Below, piece after piece: positions 7,801 to 16,147 of a stretch of 64,000 nucleotides of DNA. The translations under genes and the position numbers were made by a program. Under the pieces are notes generated by a model that searched no databases, was not told the origin of the DNA, and saw only the letters and a list, made by a program, of their open reading frames with translations. The stretch is from Oscillospiraceae bacterium. GTDB lineage: Bacteria; Bacillota; Clostridia; Oscillospirales; Ruminococcaceae. Each line of letters begins with the position of its first letter. Position 1 is the first letter of the stretch. The DNA lies in the NCBI GenBank assembly GCA_009778065.1, contig WRKM01000011.1:1-64000 (forward strand). The letters run 5' to 3'.

Positions 7801-8289
7801 CTAATTATACGGTATTTCAAGCTCTGAAAGAGAGCCCCGTCGCCATTCTCTGTCAGCGTCATCAAGTAAATATATTCTTTCTCCGCCATATACTCTTTCA
7901 CTTTTAATTATAAAAGTTCTGTCTTCAGACGAAAATGAAATAACACCTCCGTTCTGAGAAGTTCTGTCTGTACGTCTTGTTTTTATATATCCCCTCGATG
8001 GATAAAAAGAAATATCGCTCTCAATAGGATTAAGCTCACCGCTGGTACGATAATGCCAAATCGCCTTATCGCCTTCAATTTCAATGACTGCCATAGCTAC
8101 TTTAAGCAAATCATCCCTATTAACATATACTCCTTCTAAAGTGTCTCTCATCTCGTCCACGCTATTAAAAGTAACACGAGAAGATAGAACAGAATGGTTT
8201 ACGGCAAGAGATGTAATAACAACAGCAACGACCAAAACTATAGACACTATAGCGATAATATGTGATTTTCTTAGTTTTTTTAAAGCCAT
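7801..8289 (-). CDS. Membrane-anchored protein of unknown function
   Basis: 162 residues from ATG 8289, preceded by AAGGAG at 8295-8300; an upstream in-frame start at 8307 is less well placed. A basic start (MALKKLRKSH) and one hydrophobic helix (IIAIVSIVLVVAVVITSLAV) suggest an N-terminal anchor with an exported domain of about 125 residues. No motif is recognised. It lies leftward within the defence module but has its own spacing of 90 bases from the next gene. Confidence 0.65.
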   Translation of the reverse strand: MALKKLRKSHIIAIVSIVLVVAVVITSLAVNHSVLSSRVTFNSVDEMRDTLEGVYVNRDDLLKVAMAVIEIEGDKAIWHYRTSGELNPIESDISFYPSRGYIKTRRTDRTSQNGGVISFSSEDRTFIIKSERVYGGERIYLLDDADREWRRGSLSELEIPYN

Positions 8290-8380
8290 AATATTCTCCT
8301 TAAACAAAAATTATAAACAGAATTAATTTAAACAGCAGTTGTGATGCTGTAATAATAGACACTACGGAATCAAAGGATTA

Positions 8381-8854
8381 TTAAAATAAATTATACAGAA
8401 TTATAGAATATATAACAGTTGCAAATATAGAAAAATATATTAGAGATTTACCTAAATCTTCATCATTTTTCCCAATATAAACAATCCCTAAAATTATGCC
8501 AATAATAGGCAATAATAAAGAAATTACGAAAAGAGATATATTGGAAGATTTATCGAATTCAATATTTTCATCGTCTTCATCAGAGTGGTCAAATTTAATT
8601 TTTGTTATATCAAGCTTATATTCACAATATTTACATTTGCTTTCAGATGTCGGGGTTGGCGCATCGCATTTTGGGCATTTAATTATATCGGGTATTATTT
8701 TTTCGTTGTCAATTTTTTTCTGCTCTAATTTACGTGGTAATTCATTAACTAACATTTGAATTTCATCATCAGTAAATAATTCTTTTTGGTCAGATAATAT
8801 TAGTTCAATATCATCTGCACTCATTTTTTTCATTTCTTTAGTAAAATCAGACAT
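8381..8854 (-). CDS. Zinc-ribbon membrane protein
   Basis: 157 residues from ATG 8854, ribosome-binding site GGAGGT eight bases away (an adjacent GTG at 8857 is possible). A helical N-terminus of about 55 residues is followed by a zinc ribbon (CPKCDAPTPTSESKCKYCEY, four Cys), an acidic linker and two membrane helices at the C-terminus (ISLFVISLLLPIIGIILGIV and a second one). It is the gene directly after the broken restriction enzyme and may belong to the same transcript. Function unknown. Confidence 0.65.
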   Translation of the reverse strand: MSDFTKEMKKMSADDIELILSDQKELFTDDEIQMLVNELPRKLEQKKIDNEKIIPDIIKCPKCDAPTPTSESKCKYCEYKLDITKIKFDHSDEDDENIEFDKSSNISLFVISLLLPIIGIILGIVYIGKNDEDLGKSLIYFSIFATVIYSIILYNLF

Positions 8855-8860
8855 CACAAT

Positions 8861-9470
8861 CTACCTCCGTATAATGGTATAGTCCTTTGCAAGTTTATAA
8901 AACGTATCAAAGCGCGAAGCCCACCCCTTGGTGAATCCCGCTTCTTTGTGGTTTTGAGGGCTGTTGTCGATAATTTCCTGCGTGTCTTCATCGGAAAACC
9001 GCATATCCGGATAAAGAAGCTGTTCCTTTAAACGTGCCGTCCTTCGTCCGTGCATGGGGACGTATATCTTCCGCGCCACCAACTCAAACATTATTTTGTC
9101 GATGATTTGGTTGGTGAGGATTTGCCCGTCAAAAGACAGGATTACCTCAAGAAGCGACTTGAATCGCTCCGGGCTTCTGACCGTAGTCGTGAATAATAAC
9201 GGCTTGAACTCCGATTTTCTCATAAAGCCTTTCACCAAGCTCGGTTAAGCTCTCTTTCGTGATTTTCGTTTTAGCTTTGGCTTCGGTATAAGCGTTTGAA
9301 AAATACCAGTCTTCCCATTCTTTTATGGTCTGCGGTTGACACTCCCGAATGAGAGCCATGACCGCGCCGACCTTATTCGGGCGAGAAAGTTGATATGTCT
9401 GACAGGCATAATTCAAAACTTTCTCTTTCTTGCCGAAGTCCACCCCGCATTTCTGAGTTTTATCGCTCAT
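8861..9470 (-). pseudogene. MjaI-type restriction endonuclease, broken by a one-base frameshift
   Basis: The N-terminal part (start 9470, MSDKTQKCGVDFGKK, then SRPNKVGAVMALIREC and IKEWEDWYF) and the C-terminal part (EFKPLLFTTTVRSPERFKSL to the stop at 8861) lie in adjacent frames. Removing one A from the AAAA run (plus-strand T at 9215-9218) joins them into about 200 residues. The head resembles the MjaI restriction endonuclease family as I recall it, and the position right after a controller-like gene and a DNA methyltransferase fits a type II system. As read, the enzyme would be truncated, leaving an orphan methylase. A sequencing error is the alternative. Confidence 0.6.
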
Positions 9471-9477
9471 ATAATAT

Positions 9478-9789
9478 TTATCCTTTTCTTTTTTTGTTTT
9501 CCCTGTCCCAATTCTCCCAATTTTTTCTGACTAATTTTGCAGTACCTTTTTTATCATAGTTCCAATTCTCCATATAAGATTCATAATCATTAATTTCTTG
9601 TTCATCATCTGCGATAAAATATCCCTCCTTGTCGCCGATAATAGGATACCCCTCTCTTCTCAACTGATCGATTTGTCTTCTTTGATAACTATGCGTGTCT
9701 TCGGTCGCATCAAAGTTTGCCGAACTAATAACGTTTTCACGTCCGACACCTTTTTCAAGTAAATGCTTGAGTATTTCTTCTTTTTTCAT
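9478..9789 (-). CDS. Small winged-helix protein, possible restriction-modification controller
   Basis: 103 residues. The centre (RRQIDQLRREGYPIIGDKEG, then YFIADDEQEI) is the recognition helix and wing of a compact winged-helix domain like those in small phage and restriction-modification regulators. The start codon overlaps the stop of the methyltransferase (ATGA at 9786-9789), and the endonuclease gene follows after 7 bases. Gene order methylase-regulator-endonuclease supports a control role, which is inference. Confidence 0.6.
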   Translation of the reverse strand: MKKEEILKHLLEKGVGRENVISSANFDATEDTHSYQRRQIDQLRREGYPIIGDKEGYFIADDEQEINDYESYMENWNYDKKGTAKLVRKNWENWDRENKKRKG

Positions 9790-11081
9790 GAACAGAATCC
9801 CTCCTGAAGTTTAATAAATTTTTCCATATACATAAATGGAATTGAAATATCAACATGAGCATACCCATATTTCAACAAATGTGCATTAATAAAGGTTTTG
9901 TTATCAAGGTACAAGTACGCAGGTGTGTGACAATCGCCGTATTGCACCGTGTCGCTTTTTAAAAACACCTTTCGCCCTTTGAATTTTTTGTACATAAAAT
10001 CGACAGCTTTATCCGCTTTTTCAACATCTCGTTTTATGCCTATGAGCCGCACGGTTGTTCCGGTATTAAGCTCCACCACTTCGGGGGAAATAACTTCACG
10101 GACACTGTAAAGCTCCTCGCGCTTTTTTGAACCGTCAATATCAATCTTAGAGCCATATTGCAAAGATTTTATGTTCGCAGTTTTATCCAATTTATGGACA
10201 TCTTCAAATTGATATGGCAGTGATAAAACTTTTCGTTTTATTTCAAGCTTTGAAATAGCGGTTTTGTCTGTTTCAAAGGAAATACTCGAAAAGAAGTCAT
10301 CTTGCCCGAGTTTAGTTTCAATCAGCGGCATAAAATCACTGTTTATTTCATAATTAACGGAGTTTCGCCCCAACTCACGCGCTACTTTGGCAGTCGTACC
10401 GCTTCCTGCAAACGGATCAAGGACGGTTTCGCCCACAAATGAGAACATCTTAATCAAACGCCGCGGCAGTTCATCGGGGAACATGGCTAAATGCTTGTCC
10501 TGCTTGCTTCCTGCAAAATGCCAATGCCCGGCAAAATAAGTATTCCATTCCTCATTTGTCATTTTTGAAAGCTCTTTTTGCTCTGCTGTCGGCTTTTTTG
10601 ACTTACCCTGCTTTTTGAAAAGCAGAATATATTCAAAGTCTAACTTTACAATGCCGTTTCGAGGGAACGGAAAACTCCCCATGACCGCACCGCCGCCGGT
10701 GGTGTTCATGGTAGTGCTTTTTTGCCATATAATCTGCCCCATGAAGTCGAAACCTATCGTTTCACAAAATCGAATAATCTCGCTGTGAATCGGAATCACC
10801 TTATATCGCCCGTAATAAACCGAGCGTGCAAACTGGTCGCCTACGTTAATGCACAGGCGGCAACCATCATCAAGCACTCGAAAGCACTCTTTCCATACGA
10901 CATTGAGATTGTTTATGTAGGCTTCATAATCATCGTCAAAACCAATCTGATTAGAAACGCCATAATCCTTTAACTGCCAGTATGGGGGTGATGTTATTAT
11001 TAGTTGGACGGATTTGTCTGTAACACTACGCATGTTTCGACAATCGCCGTTTATGATTCTATGGGTGGTTTGTTCGCTCAT
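9786..11081 (-). CDS. Site-specific DNA methyltransferase with C-terminal SNase-like domain
   Basis: 431 residues from ATG 11081 (MSEQTTHR). The catalytic motif TSPPYW (N4-cytosine/N6-adenine amino-methyltransferase type) is near residue 30 and the S-adenosylmethionine-binding motif DPFAGSGTT near 225, the order of the beta class. After about residue 320 a region with TVRLIGI, FKGRKVFLKSD, AYLYLDNKTFINAHLLKYGYA matches the strands of a staphylococcal-nuclease fold. The YGRGLAY-type segment is replaced by YGDCHTPAYLY, so an expected catalytic Arg is absent. It heads the restriction-modification operon, driven by the perfect promoter at 11207-11235. Confidence 0.85.
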   Translation of the reverse strand: MSEQTTHRIINGDCRNMRSVTDKSVQLIITSPPYWQLKDYGVSNQIGFDDDYEAYINNLNVVWKECFRVLDDGCRLCINVGDQFARSVYYGRYKVIPIHSEIIRFCETIGFDFMGQIIWQKSTTMNTTGGGAVMGSFPFPRNGIVKLDFEYILLFKKQGKSKKPTAEQKELSKMTNEEWNTYFAGHWHFAGSKQDKHLAMFPDELPRRLIKMFSFVGETVLDPFAGSGTTAKVARELGRNSVNYEINSDFMPLIETKLGQDDFFSSISFETDKTAISKLEIKRKVLSLPYQFEDVHKLDKTANIKSLQYGSKIDIDGSKKREELYSVREVISPEVVELNTGTTVRLIGIKRDVEKADKAVDFMYKKFKGRKVFLKSDTVQYGDCHTPAYLYLDNKTFINAHLLKYGYAHVDISIPFMYMEKFIKLQEGFCS

Positions 11082-11185
11082 ATATCGAAATTTACCTTTC
11101 AAGATATAGTTGTACAAATATCATTGTACCACAAATTATATAGAAAATCAATCCTTTTACAAAAATTTTTAATAAAATCGAAATT

Positions 11186-11265
11186 TAAAAACTCTAAGTT
11201 ATTTTAATTATACCTTCCTTTTTACGGAATGTCAATAAAAACCGTCCTTTCATATAATACAGTAT
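11186..11265. repeat. 80-bp direct repeat, right copy
   Basis: This partner of 5016-5095 lies between the methyltransferase and the amidase-like gene. It supplies a leftward consensus promoter for the restriction-modification operon and a rightward -10 box (TATAAT, 11253-11258) for the amidase-like gene. Confidence 0.85.
11207..11235 (-). promoter_or_regulatory. Consensus sigma-A promoter of the restriction-modification operon
   Basis: Minus strand TTGACA (11230-11235), 17-base spacer, TATAAT (11207-11212), about 125 bases before the methyltransferase start. It is identical to the promoter in the left repeat copy except one spacer base. Confidence 0.8.
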
Positions 11266-11271
11266 TATATG
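11251..11271. promoter_or_regulatory. Near-perfect palindrome over the rightward -10 box, possible operator
   Basis: CATATAATAC-A-GTATTATATG is a 10-base inverted repeat around one base. It covers the -10 region of the amidase-like gene. The corresponding part of the left repeat copy is degenerate. Confidence 0.45.
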
Positions 11272-11286
11272 AAAGGACGATTAATT

Positions 11287-11808
11287 ATGGAATATAACAG
11301 AGAGGCGGCAGTAGCCTATGCGCGGGAGTGGGCATTGCTCAGAAACCCCGCTTATTATGATTTTGAAGATATAGGGGGAGATTGTACCAACTTCGCTTCG
11401 CAGGTTCTCTATGCCGGTGCGGGAGTGATGAATTTTACGCAATACTATGGTTGGTATTACATTTCGCCGGACGACCGCGCCCCCGCATGGACGAGTGTGG
11501 AATATTTTGCAAGATTTCTCACCACGAACGAAGGCGTAGGACCTTACGGAAGCATCAGACCGCTTTATGAGGCGTTACCGGGTGATTTTATTCAACTTAG
11601 CTTTGACGGGGTTCGCTTCGGGCATACGTTGGTCGTCCTCGAAACAGGCGAATTTCCGACGCCCGACAACATCCTCACGGCAAGTCATACCTATGATTCG
11701 CTCGACAGGGCTGTTGACACTTATAATTATATGGAATTGAGGTTAATTCATATTGAAGGAGTCAGAGAAGAAACAAGCCATACAAATCATATGCAGTATA
11801 GCGAGTGA
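11287..11808 (+). CDS. Amidase_6-type putative amidase domain protein without signal peptide
   Basis: 173 residues from ATG 11287 (ribosome-binding site GAAAGGA 11271-11277; an ATG at 11269 overlaps that site). The whole protein is one Amidase_6 domain: AVAYAREWAL, GGDCTNFASQVLYAGAG with the presumed nucleophile Cys, PGDFIQL, and FGHTLVV with the presumed His. Exported relatives carry signal peptides; none is seen here, as with the chitinase at 2615. It likely acts on amide bonds in cell-wall peptides, but the substrate is not known. It was probably divergent from the DUF3810 gene before the defence module was inserted. Confidence 0.75.
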   Translation: MEYNREAAVAYAREWALLRNPAYYDFEDIGGDCTNFASQVLYAGAGVMNFTQYYGWYYISPDDRAPAWTSVEYFARFLTTNEGVGPYGSIRPLYEALPGDFIQLSFDGVRFGHTLVVLETGEFPTPDNILTASHTYDSLDRAVDTYNYMELRLIHIEGVREETSHTNHMQYSE

Positions 11809-11836
11809 AAATCTATTTTACTGATTTACTTGCGAT

Positions 11837-13360
11837 TTACCTCGCATCTACATCAACAATGTGAAGTATTTCGCCGGTCAAGGCGCAGACTATTACCGAG
11901 CATATATTAAGCTCTTTTGAGAAGGCGCAAGTACTCCACGCAAGCATAGGTATACGCTCATTATTGACATGGATAAACAATTCATTGGGGCAACCATTAC
12001 CGCAACTATCCCCGAGATTACGCCCTCTGAAAGCTATTTGCTCCGAAACACTCTGAGCAATTTCAAGTGCCTGCTCAAGAGTAATAACCGGCGTGATTTC
12101 CATATCTATCCCCGATAAATAGCTGTTTGAAGTAAATGTCACTATCCCGTTTAAATCTGTATGAAATGTTACATTACTATTTATATTAACTTTCAAACCC
12201 TTGTAATACTGTTTAAAGTAAAAATAACCGCTGTATTTGTTGAATAAATAAACACTTTCGAGTATTAATTTTGAATCGGCCTCATTTAAGTTTAATCCGA
12301 GAACTCCGGCATAGCTTTTAAGCATTGTTTCTGCATCCTCCGCACAAAAAACAGGGTAATCGGATAACACACCTTTGATATAACGTAAACTACCGTCTTT
12401 ATAAGTATCGAATTCAACCTCTAAATTATCAAGTGTCAGCACTTCTTCGGGAATATTGTTAAAAGGTGCAACGATAAAAGTTCCATCGTCTCTTATTATG
12501 AACTTGTCGTTTTTATAGAATATCGTGTAATGTACTGTTACGGGAATACTTTCGGGTCTTGTAACCTCGCCCGTGGCACTGATTATTTCCTCGTTATAAC
12601 TGATAAAAGTTATTTCGCTGTTCGTTTCTTCTCCTTCAAACCGCAATTCTAAGTTACCGCTTAGATAATTTGATTTATCATACTTATTCGCATAATTAAA
12701 AGCTAAATGTCTTTGATAATTGAGATAATCTGCCCAAAGCTCATTTATTTTATCGGAAACAAAATTATCGCCTATACTTTCGGTAATTGTTTTTATTTCG
12801 ATTATGTCACTTTTTCTGTCATAAATTTCATTGACCGCCCTCCGAGATTCTTGAATCATGTAATAAGAATAGGTCTCGCCCGGCTCTACGTCTTCGTCAA
12901 TAAAAAAATTAGAATATTTTGTTTGAAATATATGTTCAAAACTATCATTTGCACCTTTTTTATAAATTTTAATAGTATCATCGGCTCCGATAAAACTAAT
13001 ATCCCACATTAAGAGTATATATGGATTATCACCCTCATATTTTATCCAATTAAAAGTATGTCCTTCATCAGCGTTATCGTAATCTCTGCGCCAATTCGCA
13101 ATACGTTCATACGAGCGAACCATGGTTTCATCGGCTCCTGCTCCAAATTCACTGAAGGCGGTGAGAATAAAAGCAGTGGGTTCAGATTCAAATTCCGGCT
13201 CATATTCGGATTCAAGTACCGTAACCGACTGTATAATATCCTGTTCGTGCGATATTTCCGAAACTCCTGAAATTTCAGGAGTTTCAATTCTACCGGAATT
13301 GCCACCGTTACATGCGCTGAGTAAAACTACCGCCGGAACTAAAATTAATATGCGTTTCAT
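11837..13360 (-). CDS. Large lipoprotein with PepSY/FTP-like C-terminal region
   Basis: 507 residues. Signal peptide with lipobox LLSAC (Cys at about residue 17), then a Ser/Glu-rich linker. A middle region of about residues 90-190 looks like a fibronectin-type beta sandwich. The C-terminal 150 residues have YFKQYYKGLKVNINSNVTF, then DLNGIVTFTSNSYL and LEQALEIAQS, the pattern of FTP/PepSY pro-domains of secreted proteases. No protease domain follows, so it may be an inhibitor or a structural surface protein. Its start overlaps the stop of the methyltransferase gene (13357-13360), so the two are co-translated. Confidence 0.65.
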   Translation of the reverse strand: MKRILILVPAVVLLSACNGGNSGRIETPEISGVSEISHEQDIIQSVTVLESEYEPEFESEPTAFILTAFSEFGAGADETMVRSYERIANWRRDYDNADEGHTFNWIKYEGDNPYILLMWDISFIGADDTIKIYKKGANDSFEHIFQTKYSNFFIDEDVEPGETYSYYMIQESRRAVNEIYDRKSDIIEIKTITESIGDNFVSDKINELWADYLNYQRHLAFNYANKYDKSNYLSGNLELRFEGEETNSEITFISYNEEIISATGEVTRPESIPVTVHYTIFYKNDKFIIRDDGTFIVAPFNNIPEEVLTLDNLEVEFDTYKDGSLRYIKGVLSDYPVFCAEDAETMLKSYAGVLGLNLNEADSKLILESVYLFNKYSGYFYFKQYYKGLKVNINSNVTFHTDLNGIVTFTSNSYLSGIDMEITPVITLEQALEIAQSVSEQIAFRGRNLGDSCGNGCPNELFIHVNNERIPMLAWSTCAFSKELNICSVIVCALTGEILHIVDVDAR

Positions 13361-14193
13361 AGCTTTCTCCCCATATATAATTGAAAAATTGAATTTATTT
13401 CTATTTCTCCACCGTGCTTTATTATGACTTCCTTTATTCCTTGATATAAAGCTGTTCTGTTTTTTTCAGGTAAAGCCCTGTGGTCAGACATGGTGTCGAG
13501 AAGCTGTATACGTTCATCTGCGCTGTATGTTCGTGAATCTTTGTATAGTTTCATTACTATGTCTGAAAACCCATATTGCTCTAAACATTCAAACCTAAAT
13601 CCTCTGTAAATTTCGGCAGGACTTAAAAAATCTTCGTATTGCATTTGCGATATTTTAATCGGTCTGTTGTCCTTTTTATAATGATTGTAATAATATTTAT
13701 CGTAAACTGCTTGTATTTCCTCGTAAGTTTTATTACTGTCATTTTCAACGGCATTATTACGGAATAAAGCGAATACGCCGCCATTCTTTAATAGCTGATA
13801 AACTTTTGGACACCCGATTTTCGCATTTACCCAATGAAAAGCGGAAGCGGCGTATATCAAATCATAACTGTCGTCTTCTAAAACGACATCCTCAAAAGTG
13901 GCGGTGATTGCGTTGAAATTCGCTTCTCCTTTAAACTTATCAAGTATAAATTTTGTCATGTTCGCACCCATTTCAACAGCGGTTACATTATAACCTGCAT
14001 TTAGAAAAGATGTAGTTGCTTTCCCTGTTCCTGCGCCTATTTCAAGAGCATTTTTATGCCCTGCTCCCATATATTCAAATATGTCCGAAAACAATTCAAC
14101 GGGGTAATCCCACCGCGCTTTATCATAGTTTGCGACAATTTCATCAAAATGCACTTTGTTTTCTCGTTCCCACCCCGTTTTTACATTTTTCAT
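13357..14193 (-). CDS. Class I SAM-dependent methyltransferase
   Basis: 278 residues from ATG 14193 (GGCGGT upstream; the frame is open to 14235). Motif I ALEIGAGTGKAT at about residue 50, acidic motif VTAVEMG, and YDLIYAASAFHWV are the Methyltransf_11/25 signature. HWV is common in small-molecule methyltransferases. The C-terminal half (residues 180-278) resembles the trans-aconitate-methyltransferase-like group. Substrate unknown. It is co-translated with the lipoprotein. Confidence 0.8.
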   Translation of the reverse strand: MKNVKTGWERENKVHFDEIVANYDKARWDYPVELFSDIFEYMGAGHKNALEIGAGTGKATTSFLNAGYNVTAVEMGANMTKFILDKFKGEANFNAITATFEDVVLEDDSYDLIYAASAFHWVNAKIGCPKVYQLLKNGGVFALFRNNAVENDSNKTYEEIQAVYDKYYYNHYKKDNRPIKISQMQYEDFLSPAEIYRGFRFECLEQYGFSDIVMKLYKDSRTYSADERIQLLDTMSDHRALPEKNRTALYQGIKEVIIKHGGEIEINSIFQLYMGRKL

Positions 14194-14268
14194 TTTATAC
14201 CGCCTAATATAAATTTTCTTACCCACGTCCCACATCGCTACCGAACGCAGATAATATTCCTACTAATA

Positions 14269-14571
14269 CTATTCGGAAACTCTGATATTTACACCGTCTT
14301 CATGGATATACTTTCTTTTTTCGTTCTTATCCATCTTTTTAAGAAGTTCGCTTTCTAAATCGATTCCGAGAATTTCCGAAAGTCCGAGAATATACAATGT
14401 GACATCAGCTAACTCCTCACCTAAATCGTCTTTTTTATCTTTATAAGCCTCAAATACTTCTGTCAATTCACCTTGAATATAACAAAACTCTTTATATATA
14501 TCTGTTATATTGAATCCTTTATCTACTTTATTTTGATAAACTCTTTTTTGAAAAGCAGTTAAATCAATCAT
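14269..14571 (-). CDS. MazG-like nucleotide pyrophosphohydrolase
   Basis: 100 residues, one MazG fold. Metal-binding acidic residues are in GELTEVFEAYKDKKDDLGEE (ExxE) and LADVTLYILGL (the second helix ExxD). Such proteins hydrolyse (d)NTPs to monophosphates and clean the nucleotide pool. The gene stands alone between intergenic elements and has a weak AGGTGG ribosome-binding site. Specific substrate unknown. Confidence 0.8.
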   Translation of the reverse strand: MIDLTAFQKRVYQNKVDKGFNITDIYKEFCYIQGELTEVFEAYKDKKDDLGEELADVTLYILGLSEILGIDLESELLKKMDKNEKRKYIHEDGVNIRVSE

Positions 14572-14585
14572 TTTTTACTACCACC

Positions 14586-14622
14586 TATAATATAAATTTT
14601 GTTCGCAACCCTACGGAAGTCT
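14586..14622 (-). repeat. Recurring intergenic element, copy before the MazG gene
   Basis: Minus strand GACTTCCGTAGGGTTGCGAA followed by AAAATTTATATTATA and the ribosome-binding site. It shares GGGTTGCG and AAATTTATAT with the elements before the GNAT genes, the ASCH gene and the YdeI-like gene. Confidence 0.5.
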
Positions 14623-15115
14623 ATTTGGCGCATACCGTCATGCAATAATATACATCACATCTTTTTTCAACCTGCCACGGCTCTAACTCCGAGCTGTCTA
14701 ATTTTATAAAACCGGCTCGTTCGTACATTCTTTGAGCCGCAATTAAATCAAAGTTTGTGGAAACAAAAATTTTACGCACATCATTCAATTCTATTCTGTT
14801 TATCAACTCATGTAACTGCAAGATGCCGTAGCCTTTTCCTTTATGCTCCGGAACAATACAATTGTCGCCGATGATTGCATATTCGGGCATATTTCTTGGG
14901 TCGTATACGGCAAATCCTATTGCCTCACCATTTAATGTTGTTATAAAACTGTATTTGTCGGCGATTTGCAGATTGTCAAAGAAAAAATCATCATCTTCTC
15001 TCCATTTTTCTTTACCCCACTGCACCCACTTTTCATCAAATGAGTAAGCCTTGTATAGCAAGTTGAAAATTGTTCCTCTTTCAAAATCGCTTGTTTTATT
15101 GAATTTTACTCCCAT
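14621..15115 (-). CDS. GNAT family N-acetyltransferase
   Basis: 164 residues. The acetyl-CoA-binding motif A is NCIVPEHKGKGYG (residues about 90-102), followed by LQLHELINRIE and the C-terminal AAQRMYERAGF motif B. A conserved GFAVYDPRNMPEYA strand precedes it. Acceptor unknown. It is a single gene with AGGTTCG ribosome-binding site, set between two copies of the recurring intergenic element. Confidence 0.85.
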   Translation of the reverse strand: MGVKFNKTSDFERGTIFNLLYKAYSFDEKWVQWGKEKWREDDDFFFDNLQIADKYSFITTLNGEAIGFAVYDPRNMPEYAIIGDNCIVPEHKGKGYGILQLHELINRIELNDVRKIFVSTNFDLIAAQRMYERAGFIKLDSSELEPWQVEKRCDVYYCMTVCAK

Positions 15116-15144
15116 GTACGAACCTCCGAAAATATGGATATTAT

Positions 15145-15184
15145 CCGCAACCCCGCGAAAGTCGGTTAACGTGTCTAATACTTA
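15145..15184 (-). repeat. Recurring intergenic element, copy before the first GNAT
   Basis: Plus strand CCGCAACCCCGCGAAAGTCGG then TTAACGTGTCTAATACTTA, touching the stop of the upstream gene. A 16-base core (15152-15167) is identical to 17119-17134. Confidence 0.6.
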
Positions 15185-16090
15185 AACTGTGCGATACTTT
15201 TTTGCAAGTACAGCGTAAAAAGTTACCCACTTATTTTCTTGTCCGACTTTCCCGAAATTACAAGGTTGTTTAGTCAGTGTCCCCTCTAATTTCAACATTC
15301 CGTTTTCGTTCTCTTTTTCTTTTAATAGTTTCCACGATTCTGTCAACGAAGGATTATTTCCTACACCTAATATTGATAAAGCCGATATAATTAACGGCAA
15401 TCCCATACGCATAGGTTCAACGGGGTAGAAATTGTCAATAAACCGCCACCCGATTTTTTGTTTTTCATAAAACGATTTTGATTTATCAGAGGAATAAAAA
15501 ACATCACGTTTCATAAAATATTGAATTAGATTTTCCGCATTATTTGGCAATATATTATTGCGTTTACATTCCGCATATAACAAAAGACTTGCGACTGCCG
15601 CCTTATAACAACTTTTATGTTGCGGGTTCTTATCAAGCTTCATTTTACACATAAAACCGCCGTCATTTAGCTGTGTGTTTGCAAATTTAATAATCAACTT
15701 TTTCACATCATCACGTTTACAATATCCAAGCATAACTAATGCTCGAAGTATCAAAGGGGTAGAACACCCTGATAAATCGCCAACATTTTCATAAGCTTGC
15801 AACTGACTAACTGTATAATTAACATAGTTGTCTAAGCGTTTATCGCATTGTAATCCGTGTTCTGCAAAAGCTGTAAGATACCGCAATGAAGTATGAACAC
15901 CATAATCTTTATCGCTCCATAAGCCGCTTTCACCTTGATTTTCCAACATTTTTATAATCGACTTTTGTTCCCAAATTAAACTATAAATGTCTTGACATTC
16001 TGAGAACGGCTTTCCGCAAATTTCGGTAAGCGTTCGATACTTTATAGCAGGGTTTTCATCTTCTGTGAGCCGGTCAATTATATTATTCAT
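15182..16090 (-). CDS. Terpenoid-cyclase/prenyltransferase-like alpha-alpha toroid protein
   Basis: 302 residues. The repeated helix pairs with SGLWSDKDYGVHTSLRYLTA, LNDGGFMCKM and TFYAVLAKK are typical of alpha/alpha-toroid proteins (squalene-cyclase and prenyltransferase fold). No cyclase DxDD motif is visible, so catalysis is doubtful. Relatives in Clostridia are annotated only as hypothetical. It stands alone between elements of the cassette-like array. Function not known. Confidence 0.6.
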   Translation of the reverse strand: MNNIIDRLTEDENPAIKYRTLTEICGKPFSECQDIYSLIWEQKSIIKMLENQGESGLWSDKDYGVHTSLRYLTAFAEHGLQCDKRLDNYVNYTVSQLQAYENVGDLSGCSTPLILRALVMLGYCKRDDVKKLIIKFANTQLNDGGFMCKMKLDKNPQHKSCYKAAVASLLLYAECKRNNILPNNAENLIQYFMKRDVFYSSDKSKSFYEKQKIGWRFIDNFYPVEPMRMGLPLIISALSILGVGNNPSLTESWKLLKEKENENGMLKLEGTLTKQPCNFGKVGQENKWVTFYAVLAKKYRTV

Positions 16091-16147
16091 TTGAACCTCA
16101 TGTTATATAAATTTCATTCGCAATTCTGCATAAATTACTTGATGTTT

